The notes under the pieces are model-generated. The model saw only the letters and a list, made by a program, of their open reading frames with translations, did no database searches and was not told where the DNA came from. DNA of 64,000 bases from Craterostigma plantagineum (lineage: Eukaryota > Streptophyta > Magnoliopsida > Lamiales > Linderniaceae): positions 14,898,001 through 14,962,000 of the forward strand of contig JAPQWV010000018.1 in assembly GCA_027422505.1 (NCBI GenBank), given 5' to 3'. Each line of letters starts with the position of its first letter. Within the stretch, counting starts at the first letter, position 1. Both the position numbers and the translations under genes were made by a program. This document shows positions 50,644 to 62,203 of the stretch, one piece after another.

Positions 50644-51811
50644 TGTTGGTTCCGGTGTTGGCGTCTGGTCGGTGGCGCTCGTAAAACTCGAACAGAGTTT
50701 GGTTATACGTTGAAGTTGAGGCACGTACGTCGTACGCTTTCCGTATGCCTCGTATTTCAGTGCCTCGGGTTGTCGCAATACGTCCCGAAGATACAACGAC
50801 TTCAGGAATTTCGAAACGTCGCACGGCGTAACGAAATTATCGGGCGAATCTACTAAAGACTCGAGCCTTTCTTGCTTTATTACTAACTTGGACTAGTATG
50901 CACTAACTCTAGAATGCTTGGGTGTGATTGAATGATTTTTTCCAATTCTGCAGGGGTCTATTTATAGGTTTTCAAGGGGTCTGGGGCGAATCTGTGAAGG
51001 GCTGCAACTTCTGGGCAGGGACCTATTTGTGAATAGTCACCTCCTTGTATTTTTCCTAGATTAAATCTGAGCCATCCGATCTGGATCCAACGGTCCAGAT
51101 CGCACCCCTTTAGATGCGACCCATCGGGCCGAACCGCGGGTTCCGGGTCGGGTCGGGCCGTCCCAACTGCCCTCTCATTCGCGAACCGGTGCGCCCCATC
51201 GACCAAAGGGTCAGGCCACCTCATCATCGTCACACGTGGCACTGCATCTGCGCCACATCATCATTTACGCCTATGTGTCACTGACACGTCATCGAATTTG
51301 CCACGTCAGCGCCGGTGCCACGTCACGCCGGTGCCACGTCATCGCCGGTGCATAAATAAAATTTCAGGTTCGGGCTTTGGCTAGCGGGCCGCGCGCGTGG
51401 GCTTGGGCCGGGCTCGCCGTGGGCCATTGAGCCCACCTCTTAAGCCCACCACTTGAGCCCACCACTTGTTTGATGAGTAGTGAGGGCCGGGGTGTCTATA
51501 TATATATATAGTGGAAAAAGTTGAGGTGTTTTTCCAATGTGAGACATTTGACACCCCCCTTTATACACTATCAATCCACTTTATAAATTATTGGGCCGAC
51601 TTAAATAATTAATTTCTCATTCACCCGATATCGGTTTTGAGCGTATTAATATTCGTTAGATTCCCTCGAAACGTAGATTCGTAATCTTTCAACGATTTCT
51701 CGTTTCGGTGACCGATGGCTTCTCGATTTAATAAAATCCGTTTCAGCTTTTTATTAGTGGGTTAATTACCCACTTGGGCCCAAAGCCCATCTTGGGCTCA
51801 AAAACCCAACA
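50644..51811 (-). mobile_element. Solo LTR related to the copia element at 12400
   Basis: 1,168 bp on the minus strand from TGTTGGGTTTTTGAGC to GGAACCAACA, with perfect 5-bp duplications CGAAG (50639-50643 and 51812-51816). It aligns with 12400-13775 over much of its length. The lack of an interior together with the duplication shows loss of the element by LTR-LTR recombination. Confidence 0.9.
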
Positions 51812-51816
51812 CGAAG

Positions 51817-52189
51817 TCACTTAAACTCGTTGACTATGTACCTAATCTGTAATCTTATAACGAGACCCATGTAAATTAATCCCGCCTAAAATAGGAGTCG
51901 TATAAATTGACAATATATTTCAAATTCGATTCAAACCGAACTTAGTAAGAGTAAGGATTTACATGAAAAAAAATCCCACTGGGTAAGAAAAGAAAAGCCA
52001 AATAATAATCTATTTGAATATAAATAAAAGTTATAAATAATATATTCCCATAGTAACTAGTTCCTTAAATGGCATAGCAGTACAATTTCATGTGCATTTA
52101 GCAGCGAGCACCCCATCCTTAACGTTGCCTAAGGGCGTCGCGCACAGGGTTTATTGAATGTGATTTCATAGATTCAAACGAAACAGTTT
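51817..52189. other. Intergenic, no gene seen
   Basis: No recognisable features. Confidence 0.45.
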
Positions 52190-52339
52190 TATAACGAGTT
52201 GTGCCAAATCAATACAAAAATCTTCATGATGGGTTGGTCACTGATCAGGACCAGAAGTTGATTGGTGGATTGATATCTGAAACATTTCGTGCCTCAATAG
52301 CTTTAACTTCCGCAAGAGAGGAAGAGTATCCAGCCTACG
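52190..52339 (+). pseudogene. Exon-like open segment split by the copia insertion
   Basis: On the plus strand the frame runs LHDGLVTDQDQKLIGG, then SETFRASIALTSAREEEYP, to the left CTACG duplication. It resumes without a stop at the right-hand duplication (58712 onward: YERIQYILNCPP, then a stop near 58779). The regular composition suggests an old exon. The protein family is not recognised. Confidence 0.4.
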
Positions 52340-52688
52340 TATGAAATCTAGAATGCGTTGTGTTTGCGAAACAGCTCTTTACAGAACTGGAAAAAATGAA
52401 AAAATGGATTAAAGAAAATCAAGACGATGACCAATCTTTAAAGGTTCCCGCCGAAATTGGTTGTAGACAATCCGTTCCTCTCACTTGCATAAAACGTTGC
52501 TGCCTTCCGCGACTTCATAAGTTATTTTGAAATAACGCCGTTAACAGGGACGATTGCATAAGTGGATTCTTTTGGTTACGAATGGCCTGCCCTCTTTAAA
52601 CACTGAACAATTCTTCAGGTTCATGTTCTGCCCAGTCTTGATGCTCCTAAGCTCAGCTCATGATCATCATCCTGCCTTGTTTTTAATA
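52340..52688 (-). repeat. 3' LTR of the young copia element, with internal deletion
   Basis: Collinear with 58247-58711 but lacking about 116 bp after CAGCTCTTTAC, where the sequence jumps directly to AGAACTGG. Confidence 0.92.
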
Positions 52689-55600
52689 CGCCCCCGCAAG
52701 ATGGAAGGTACAGATTCCTGACCGACATCTTGAGCAGTAACCGCTGAAGCAGTGGGCCTGTAAGAGGCTTTGTAAAAAGGTCAGCAACTTGATGTTCAGA
52801 CTTAACTGGTAATAACTTGATTGTGCCATTGGAGATGTGATGCCGGATGAAGTGGCAGTCTATCTCGATGTGCTTTGATCTTTCATGGAACCTTGGGTTA
52901 GAAGCTAGTTTGAGAGCCGATTGATTATCGCAATAAACCACTGGTCTCTGATCTGTCTGAATGCAGAGCTCTTCAAGGAGGTGTTTTATCCACAGCACCT
53001 CTGCAACTACTGATCCCAGAGCTCGGTATTCTGCTTCTGTTGAGGATCTAGAGACAGTTGGCTGCTTCTTTGCCTTCCAAGTTACAAGTGTGTCTCCTAG
53101 GAATGTACATAGACCTGTCACTGACTTCCTTGAGTCTCTGCAGCTACCCCAGTCTGCATCAGAGAATGCACTCAAGTTCAGTTCCTTGTTGGTTGACATA
53201 AGAATCCCTTGTCCTGGCGAACCCTTCAAGTATCGAAGCAGATGATGAACTGCCTTAAGGTGTTCTGTTCTGGGAGCAGCCATGTATTGGCTGAGTTTCT
53301 GTACAGCAAAAGCAATATCGGGTCTGGTAAATGTCAGGTAAAGAAGTTTTCCAATCAGCCTTCTGTAGTGAAGTGGAAAAGCGAGCAACTCTCCATCCTC
53401 AGCTGTTAGCTTCTCGCTGGGATTCATAGGTGTGTTGAGAGGTTTGGAATTAATGTATCCTGCATCCTGTAACAATTGCAGTGTGTATTGTCTCTGCGTG
53501 ACATACATCCCTGCCTCGCTCCTTGCTATTTCTATTCCAAGAAAAAATCTCAGCTCCCCAATATCCTTCACCTTGAAGCACTGATTCAGGGGTGTTTTAC
53601 AATTATAGGCACCCTTTTGATGGTAACTAACAAAACTAGGCACTGTGTGTAAATTATTACAAAACTAGGCATAATCTTTTTTCTGATTATTTTTTATTAC
53701 TTCTATATTTTTTAGTTTCTTTTATTGAAATTTATTGTATAAATTATTAGGGAGATCATAGTTGTTTAACCACGAATTTTCGGTTCTTAAAGCATACATG
53801 ATTCGTTTCGATATTTAGTATCTATTTTTTATACGGTTTGGTCCGAAACCGAAAAACTATTTCTTTTTATTTTTTATATATAGTAATGTATATGATATTA
53901 TATATTAATAACCATATAAACAATATTAAATATTATTTAATTTATTGTTTTACTAAATGTTCGGTATTAGCTAGTTAACTTAACCGAACTAAAAAAAGAC
54001 CGATAACTACCAAAATCAAACCAAAAAATTTGGTTCAACATATGATTTAAAAAATAAAACAAAAATGTTCGGTTAATTGAAAATTCGGCTCAATTTTTAG
54101 CGTTTGAATTACCCCGATAAATGATGTTGGAACTACCGATATCAGAGCAAAAAATAAGAACGATGCAAAATTAGTTGCAGACTGATTCGGCCTAATTTTG
54201 ATATAATTTGTTTTATAAATTATTGGTTTTTGTTCTAGTTTTGATTTTGCCAGAATCGATCTACGTTTTTGAGTTATCGGATCGATTTCTGTTCTGAACA
54301 AGTAATTAGCGACAATTTCCATTCTCTAATACGATATTGAATATTAAAAAGCATGGCTTGTACGTTGAATTTATTTTTCATTTATACGGATATGATGTTG
54401 AACATCACTTTTATTTCTGTCTTTTATTTGATTATAAAATTAATTTATAATAAGGTAGTTGAATAAAATATGCCATTTATTGATAACTTTTTCTATATCA
54501 TAAACTTAATTCATAAAAGAAAATAAAATAAAAAGAATGCCTAGTTTTGACACAAAACACACACAATGCCTAGTTTTGTAATTGACACTTGGTCAAGTGC
54601 CTATATTTGTAATTAACTCCTGATTCAGGAAGGATTTTGCTTGCTGTATCAGATCTGATGAAGGTCCTGCCAAGACTATGCCGTCAACATAAACGAGTAG
54701 TAGCAACAGTTGACTGCCTTTGCCCTTAATGAATAATGTATGATCTGCTTCTGTTTGCTTGAATCCAAACTCTCTTACTGCATCTGTAAATTTCTTATTC
54801 CATTGTCTTGAGGCTTGTTTCAAACCATATAGTGATTTGTGCAATTTGCACACAAGCTTTCCTTGCACTGCTGCCCCTTCTGTTCTGTAACTTCTTGGCA
54901 TTGCTGTCCCTTCTGTTTGATGAAGACCTTGTGGTAGATCCATATATACTTCCTCGGCGAGGTCTCCGTTCAAGAAAGCGTTGTTCACATCCAATTGGGC
55001 TAAATTCCAGCCGAGCTTAGCTGCTAAACAGAGTATGATCCTAATTGTGTTCGGCTTCGCAACCGGGGCAAAGGTTTCCATGTAATCGATTCCCTCCTTC
55101 TGATCGTACCCCTTAGCTACCAACCGTGCCTTGTGCTTCTCTACTTGACCATGAGAATTGTACTTTAATCTATACACCCCTCGACAGCCAATTGATCTCT
55201 TTCCCGCAGGCAATGGCATTACTGACCAGGTCTTGTTTTCCTCTAATGCTTGCAGCTCCTCATTCATAGCTGTGAGCCACTTCTCAGACCTTGCTGCTTG
55301 TGTGAAATTCGCTGGTTCTGTTTCTACTGAGACATTGTTTATCAATGCCTGGTAATTTGATGAAAATCTCTGGTAGGACAGGAAATCTGAAATGGGATAC
55401 AAAATCTTTTGCCCTCTCAGATTATTACAGTAGTAATCACTCAAGTATGCTGGCCTTCTGGAATTCCTCCCTGACCTCGTGTGTGCTTCTGTTGGTATTT
55501 CCTGACCTCCCTCCTCTGTTTGGCAGTCTTCATCAGATGGAGGAAGCCCAACTTCTGCATCACTTTGGAATTCCTCTTGCTGAGGTGATGTATCATCTTG

Positions 55601-58168
55601 ATCCATCATAGGTACCTGTGTGATAGCTGCTTCTGGTGCTAAGGAGATTTCCCTTGCTTCCTCCTCCACCAAGCCGAATCTTGGCAGAACAACATCTGAG
55701 AAAGGATTCCTAGAATCTGAGATGGATGCTTGCTCTTTGAAAGGAAAAATCTCTTCCCTGAAAACTATATCTCTGGAAATTAACACTTCCCTTGTTGCTA
55801 AATCCATCACCTTGTATCCTTTTACACCATTAGCATAACCTATAAACACGCATTCCCTCGCCCTCGGGTCAAATTTTCTTCTCCCCGCTGAGAGAGTTGA
55901 AGCGAAGCAGAGACATCCAAAGCTTCTTAAGAACTCATAGTCTACAGCCCTTTGATACAGCAGTTCAAAGGGGCTTTTTCCTTTTAGCAACGCTGAAGGT
56001 GTTCTGTTGATCAGATATGCCGCAGTTAAGGCGCATTCTGACCAATATTCTATCGGTATAGCCGACTGGAAATAGAGAGACCTCGCCACGTTGAGTAGGT
56101 GCTGATGTTTTCTCTCTACCAAAGAGTTTTGTTGTGGCGTTTGAACACAAGACTTGTGATGTATGATCCCTCTACTGCCAAGTAATTCTACCAGGTTAAA
56201 TTCTGGGGCATTATCTGTCCTAAGTGTCTTCACCTTGCAATTAAACTGAGTGTCTATCATAGTTAGAAAGTAGGTCAGCACTCGAAGCACTTCAGACTTG
56301 TGTTTAATAAAAAATAACCATGTAAACCGTGAGTAGTTATCTACTATTGTAATGAAATATTGGTGCCCTGAGTGTGCAGGGACATGAAAAGGTCCCCACA
56401 CATCACAATGGACTAGATCAAATGGAGAGCATACATCATGACTATTATCAGGAAACTTGAGTTTCTTTTGCTTTGAAATGGGACAGATTTTACATATAGC
56501 ATCTTCCTGTTTATTGTCATGCCTCAAGATGTTCCTAAGCATGTCTAACACCTTATCCGAGGGATGACCTAATCTCCTATGCCAGAGATCCCTCGATGAC
56601 CTATTATGAACAACAGATTGATTATTGAAACAGAAAACATTATCAGCTTCCATGATGTAAAGCCCTTCCACTTGTCTACCCCTGCCAGTCACTCGTAGGG
56701 TATTGTCCTGTATCTGGAAAGTGTCAGCCTCAAAGACAAATTTATAAGCATTAACATTAGCCAAACAGCTCACGGAAATCAGATTAAAATGAAACTGTGG
56801 CACATAGAGAACATTAGTTAGGACTATGCTGCTGTTAAGTCTATATGTGCCTGCTGTGTTCACTTTTATGACCGTGTTATCTGGCAGAATGACCTTTGAT
56901 TCTTCTATTTCATGCAAGTTATATAACAAATGCCTCCTACCACATACATGCCTACTCGCACCAGAATCAACTAACCATAAATCTGGACTAACATACCTAG
57001 GCACATTAAATGATAAGCATGTACCTGTTGGCTTACCTGATGGTTTGTCTGGTTGCTGAATCATTCCAACAGTTTCAGAGGGTACCTTGGGTGCCGACTG
57101 ATTAATCAGTGCCCTCAAACTGTCGAACTGAGAGGCAGTAAGCTGAAGCTGCACTAGACCATCAGATTCCAGTGAGGATCCACTCCCTGTCTGTTCTGCT
57201 TGGAAATTTCCCTTACTGACCGATTCAACTGGGATCAGATTCATCCTTGCAGCTCTATATTTCACACTTTGTCTGAAGCCTGGCGGATACCCATGCACTT
57301 GGTAGCAAGTATCAATAGTGTGACCTTTCTTATGACAGTGACTACAAACTGGTTTTGCCATGTCCCTTTTGTAATTGTGGAGTCCTTTCTTGACTGCTTC
57401 TTGGTCATGCCTTGCGGCAAGCATTGCCATACTGTTGGTCTGTTCATCTAATCCCCTCACATTTCCTAGAACCATAGACCTTTGCTTTTCTTCCTGAATT
57501 AACAAAGAAAACACCTTGTTTATGGAGGGCATTGGTTCCATGAGCAAAATCTGCCCCCTTATCTGCGAATATGTGTCGTTTAATCCCATGAGGAAGGTGA
57601 GAACATACTCCTCATCTAGGTGTGCCTTGATGACATTCACCCCACCACAAGTACATTGACAGGGTGGTCTGTAGCTGCTCAGTTCTTCCCATAGCGTTTT
57701 GAGCCTAGTATAATAAACAGAGATGCTGGCTGAATTCTGTGACAGATTGATGAGTTCTTTCTTCAATTGGTAGATTCTTGGTTTATTCGTTTGTCCAAAT
57801 CTCTCTCGCAGATCATCCCAAACATCCTTGGCTGTGGAATTATACAGAATACTGGCTGAAATTTCCTTGCTCACGGAGTTCAAGATCCAAGAGATTACAA
57901 TATTATTATTGCGCTTCCACGAGCTAAGTCTGCTCAAATCAGTTGCTGCTGGCGGCTGAAGAATTCCATTGACGAAGCCTTCTTTATTTCGCCCAATCAA
58001 TGCAATCATCATTGACCTACTCCAAGTCATGTAATTTTCACCAATCAACTGCTCATGCACGAGCAATTGCCCAGAGGTATCGTTTCCATTTAAGAAATAT
58101 GGGTCATTTCCCAAACCAGCCGTCGTCATATCGATCGGATTGCTTGTGCTTGAATTCTCTTCAGTCAT
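52621..58168 (-). pseudogene. copia gag-pol, interrupted after the RT
   Basis: The main frame is 58168-54593 (1,191 codons). Gag occupies about residues 1-300 with the zinc knuckle CSHCHKKGHTIDTC (275-288). Protease DSGAS is at 401-405, GAG-pre LWHRRLGH near 528-535. Integrase has D589 (HCD), D652 (RTD) and E685 (VERK). RT motifs are QLDVNNAFLNGDL and, in place of YVDD, YVDG at 1160-1163. After LNQ the frame runs eight residues into the inserted Mutator-like element and stops. It resumes at the element's other edge (LNQCFKVKDIGELRFFLG), and a second open stretch to 52621 carries RNase H with SDADWGS, SSTEAEY and the LFTKPL end. The YVDG change and the insertion should each abolish reverse transcription. 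Confidence 0.95.
53590..54619. mobile_element. Mutator-like MITE inside the copia RT/RNase H region
   Basis: A 1,030-bp element with 9-bp duplications CTGATTCAG (53581-53589 and 54620-54628); the next base also agrees. The ends carry about 59 bp of imperfect inverted repeat with shared words ATTATAGGCAC/ATATAGGCAC and AAAACTAGGCA. Non-coding, AT-rich core with some ACCGAA-type words. Confidence 0.85.
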
Positions 58169-58234
58169 CTCGACTCAATTGATGATCCTTGAGAACGCGA
58201 TTCAAATCTTGTTCTTCTCAGCTCCCACAGCGGC

Positions 58235-58246
58235 GCTCTGATACCA
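58235..58246 (-). promoter_or_regulatory. Primer-binding site of the young copia element
   Basis: TGGTATCAGAGC on the minus strand directly after the 5' LTR, complementary to the 3' end of initiator methionine tRNA. Confidence 0.92.
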
Positions 58247-58711
58247 TATGAAATCTAGAATGCGTTGTGTTTGCGAAACAGCTCTTTACGTGGTTCGGAT
58301 TGTACTCAATCCTACGTCCACGGCCAACAAATATCTTTTATTGATTGGCAATGATTTTACAGAAGAGAGGAAAACACACTCTCAGATTTTGATCACAGTT
58401 TTCACAGAACTGGAAAAAATGAAAAAATGGATTAAAGAAAATCAAGACGATGACCAATCTTTAAAGGTTCCCGCCGAAATTGGTTGTAGACAATCCGTTC
58501 CTCTCACTTGCATAAAACGTTGCTGCCTTCCGCGACTTCATAAGTTATTTTGAAATAACGCCGTTAACAGGGACGGTTTCATAAGTGGATTCTTTTGGTT
58601 ACGAATGGCCTGCCCTCTTTAAACACTGAACAATTCTTCAGGTTCATGTTCTGCCCAGTCTTGATGCTCCGAAGCTCAGCTCATGATCATCATCCTGCCT
58701 TGTTTTTAATA
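58247..58711 (-). repeat. 5' LTR of the young copia element, complete
   Basis: 465 bp, beginning TATTAAAAACAAGG on the minus strand and ending TAGATTTCATA next to the primer-binding site. Confidence 0.92.
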
Positions 58712-58850
58712 CTACGTCTATGAAAGAATTCAATACATCTTGAATTGTCCTCCTTTGTTATGGTGGTTCCGTTTATGAAAAACAGAACTAAATCGTCATA
58801 AAAAGATATGTCTTGAAATGAGGTTAAATTGAAGACTTAACCTTACATAT

Positions 58851-59040
58851 TTACAAGGAACGATGGAAAAAGTCGAGCTAGAGTTCAAAGAACTCGATGC
58901 CAAACGAGCCAACGACGACGAATTGAAGCATGCTGCAACATTATCGATAATGTAGCAGCATGTCTAAATTCGTCGCCGTTGGCCCGTTTGGCGTCGAGCT
59001 CGTTGAACTCTAGCTCGAGTTTTTCCATCGATCCTTGTAA
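58851..59040. repeat. Near-perfect 95-bp inverted repeat with no loop
   Basis: Arms 58851-58945 and 58946-59040 meet at the palindrome TTATCGATAA. Both arms encode the same peptide-like stretch in opposite directions: MEKVELEFKELDAKRAND on plus, MEKLELEFNELDAKRANG on minus. Differences between the arms are only scattered substitutions, so a transcript would fold into a long hairpin. Confidence 0.95.
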
Positions 59041-59238
59041 ACGTGCAAGGTGATTCTTCATTTCATTTGACTCTACTTCGAGATATTTTTCATAGCGATT
59101 TAGTTTCATTTTTTCAAAATATGAGAAGCCCAATAAGGCTGTAACTCTTATTTTTGGTGAACTTAACCTCCATCCAAAATGCATTAATGGATTTAAGATG
59201 TTTTGAATCATTTCGTAAGCATCGGCCGAATAATCCAA
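58885..59238 (-). pseudogene. Coding-like segment forming one hairpin arm
   Basis: The minus-strand open frame of 117 codons runs through a hydrophobic-rich start, then KMKLNRYEKYLEVESNEM and SMEKLELEFNELDAKRANG, a heptad-like charged helix, and into the inverted copy. Not recognised. It reads like a fragment of a coiled-coil protein gene, of which the last ~95 bp were duplicated head-to-head. Confidence 0.4.
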
Positions 59239-59903
59239 AAATTATTGAGACAAAAAATGTCGCAAATATTAATCCAATAACCAGCAGTTTAGTGACTAAC
59301 CCCATATGAATATTTATGCATTGACATGCACACAACTCCTTAGAAAGCTGTTCGTTTCATATTTCAACCAGATTTTAAATGAGTAATATTGTAATAGCTT
59401 ACGTTTCATCGCATTTCGAACTAAAGATTCCGATCAATATGTTCGAATTGATGGTGAACTTGCAATGCCCAATTAATGAGCTTTTGTTACTAAATTCAGG
59501 CTAACACAACTCAATAATGGAGCTGTTGTCAATCTCTAAACAAGTAATAAAAAAAATGGAAATCTCAATAAAACTATCTACTAGTATCCCATTTGTGACA
59601 AAATAATAATAATGACAATAATAATAATATAATAATAAAAACCTTTGTGGATTATGGGGCTACTCGAAACCAGTGTAGACGTGGTGTGATCAACATCATT
59701 TTTCTCTCAACTCCCAAATTGGCTTTTTAGGAGAAATGAAATTGTTTTCCTAATAAGAAATATTGTAATAATTATCGATTATTATAATTTTTGAGAAAGT
59801 TAAACACGCTAAAGAACGACGGATTTTCTGTCTTGAATTTGTTGCGATGTCTCTCTATTTTCATCTAGAAGATTTTACCGGGCTGCGAGAACTTTTTCTT
59901 AAC
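59041..59903. other. Partly coding-like remnant, then AT-rich spacer
   Basis: Bases 59041-59335 are the rest of the coding-like segment; another minus frame gives a membrane-type stretch (LVIGLIFATFFVSIIFGLF). From 59340 to 59903 nothing is recognisable except an ATAATA-rich run at 59606-59640. Confidence 0.4.
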
Positions 59904-60951
59904 GGGTTAATTCCTTATCAATACCTTTTGAGTTTTCAAATTCCTATTAAATACCCCTCGAATTATTTCTTCCTTATAAGTAACCATTTAAAAATTTCTT
60001 CCTGTTCAGTACCTAAAAAGGTCTTTTCAGGGTTAAAAAGTCGAAAATACCCCTGTCTCACACTTCAAATTGGACATTTATACCAACTTATTTCGAAATT
60101 ATACCAGAAATTATAAAAATTATACTATCTGTTTTGGTTATCATACCAGTAAACGTTATTATAATTTTATACAGCAAAAATTGAACATTTATACCAACTG
60201 ATTTTGAAATTATACCAGAAATTGTACAAATTATACCATCTATTTTGGTGGACATTTATACCAACTGATTTTGAAAGTATACCAGAAATTGTAAAAATTA
60301 TACCATCTGTTTGCGTTATTATACCAGTTATTTTAATTTTATACAGTGAAATTGGACGTTATACCAACTGATTTTCAAATTATACAAGAAATTATAGAAA
60401 TTATACCAACTGTTTGTGTTATTATACCAGTTATTTTAATTTTACAGTGAAATTGGACGTCATAGCAACTGATTTTGAAATTATACCAGAAATTGACGAT
60501 CTCTTTTCGTTATTATACCAGTTATTTTAATTTTATACAATGAAATTGGACGTTATACCAACTGATTTTGAAATTATACCACAAATTGTAGAAATTATAC
60601 GATCTATTTTCGTTATATTTTAATTTTATACAGTGAAATTGATGTTATACCAACTGATTTTACTATTGTACCAGAAATTGTAAAAATTATACCAACTATT
60701 GTCGTAATTATACCAACAGAATTCTACACTATATCAATTGGTATAATAATGATAACATTTGGTATAATTAGAAACAGTTTGTATAATAATCAAAACAATT
60801 GGTATGATGTCTAGTTTAATTTCAGAAAAGAGTATTTTCGGAATATTAAACACACAACTTTTTACAGATGGATACTGATAAGAAAAAAATTTTGTCAGGG
60901 ATACTGATAAAGAAATTTAGTTTCTGACAGGGCCTGATAAGGAATTTACCC
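59904..60951. mobile_element. Mutator-like element with an internal TATACC array
   Basis: A 1,048-bp element with ends GGGTTAATTCCTTATCA and the inverted GGGTAAATTCCTTATCA. Flanks TTTCTTAAC and TTTCTCAAA agree at seven of nine bases. The middle (about 60060-60800) is an imperfect tandem array of ~60-105-bp units carrying TATACCAACTGATTTT, AATTATACCAGAAATT and TTATACCAGTTATTTT. Its outer words resemble those at 31238-32552. Confidence 0.75.
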
Positions 60952-61960
60952 TTTCTCAAAAGAGTTAAATAAGCAAAGATTTGACAGCAGAATTCGTCAA
61001 GCTCAGAGCTTGAATGAATCATTCATGCATCTCAGTCTCAGATAATGTGTTCATACTTAAATTTCGGAAAATAACTAATACAGAGGAATGAAATCTCCAT
61101 AGACGCCTTGATGTCAGTCTTGTCAAAAAGCTTCCAAAAACGAAAAGAGTTCACAGAAATAAATCGCATAAAATACTGAATGTAGCCAAAGGGTTCGCAG
61201 CGCAACAAAATGGTACGTTTGATGCGCCGTTTGTTTCGGCCAATTGATTAACTATGTGAAGGATTAAATTAAATGTTAGAGAGGTCTCGCTATGGAGTTC
61301 ATTCCTCTCCGCTGGGACCTTCACTTTGATCTTTCTTTCAGTTTATCTTTTTAAAGCAAAATACTCGAAAAAAATGATGAAGAAATGTTCGAATGTTTGG
61401 AGAACCTGACAGGAACAGAGTATTTCCTGCTCGGCGATCAACAATCGGAGAAAATCAATTTTCGAAAGCAAACTTGGCACGATCGGCATTGATTGACAAA
61501 CAGCCTTTCGTCCATAGGTCTTTCGAATGATTTTTGTCAGCAATTGAACATCGATTGAAGGATCAAAGAGTATAAATCGATGATACAAAGAGTGTAAAAT
61601 ATGCTCAGTGAATACGAACCAGAATAGGAGTGGAATTCACCTCGCAGCAGATGATATGCTGCGATTTCTATTCATCTCTTCATCTTCATCGCAGGCTACA
61701 TCTCCAAAACCAAACATACGAAGTAAAAAAAAAAAGAGCTAAGAATGCTGGAAATGAAGATCTGAAACTGTGAAGATGTTAGCTGAGGCGCGTTTGATTT
61801 GTAGCTGCGAAACCCTAGTGAGAGCAGAGGAGTCGTTTTAAAGCGTTATGACCTTTATGGGCCTAAGATCGTCTGGCCCAATATAAGCCCATTCTGCCCA
61901 CAAGAATACTGGATTGTTATTTTCTCAATAAATAATAAAATGAGTTGGAGCCTTGGAGGG
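60952..61960 (-). other. Promoter-like region and possible short exon on the minus strand
   Basis: Read on the minus strand, TGGGCC/TAGGCCCA motifs (61856-61880) and an ACTAGGGTTTCG telo-box (61808-61820) sit where a housekeeping-gene promoter would be. Downstream, an ATG near 61677 opens MNRNRSISSAA to a GTGAAT donor near 61640. No further exon is recognised before the Mutator-like element. The 81-codon frame at 61343-61588 has no known domain. It may be the front of a gene cut by transposon insertions. Confidence 0.35.
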
Positions 61961-62202
61961 TACATCTATTGTATCTACTTGTATAAATTGCACAATCGTA
62001 CGTGTATGCTATATAATTTATAAATATATTTATTAATTATTATATAATAATTACTAAAATTATAATGGTAAATATGACAATATAAAAATGCAATGTAGTG
62101 GGACATTTTCTTTTAATTAAATATTATTATTTTTATTCATTTTAAATATAGACCAAACTTACGATTTATATCAGCCCCTGACTCTCAATAAAGGAGTATA
62201 GA
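61960..62202 (-). mobile_element. Decayed Helitron, head-to-head with the next
   Basis: The minus-strand 5' end TCTATACTCCTTTATTGAG after an A resembles the other Helitrons here. The 3' end has a weak hairpin (GCATACACGTACGATTGTGC) but no clear CTAG. Confidence 0.4.
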
Positions 62203-62203
62203 T

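Larger units (their letters stand above)
52340..58711 (-). mobile_element. Ty1/copia retrotransposon, young but disrupted
   Basis: A 6,372-bp element between perfect CTACG duplications (52335-52339 and 58712-58716). Right LTR (5' in element sense) 58247-58711, left LTR (3') 52340-52688. The primer-binding site is TGGTATCAGAGC (58235-58246 on the minus strand, initiator Met tRNA type), and a polypurine tract TTGCGGGGGCG sits against the left LTR. Apart from one ~116-bp deletion in the left LTR, I count three base differences between the LTRs, so it inserted recently. Its polyprotein is interrupted by a Mutator-like element. Confidence 0.95.

Noticed and set aside
61373..61410. A box C/D snoRNA (ATGATGA ... 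CTGA)
   Set aside because: The boxes are only ~30 nt apart with no terminal stem, too short for a plant C/D snoRNA.
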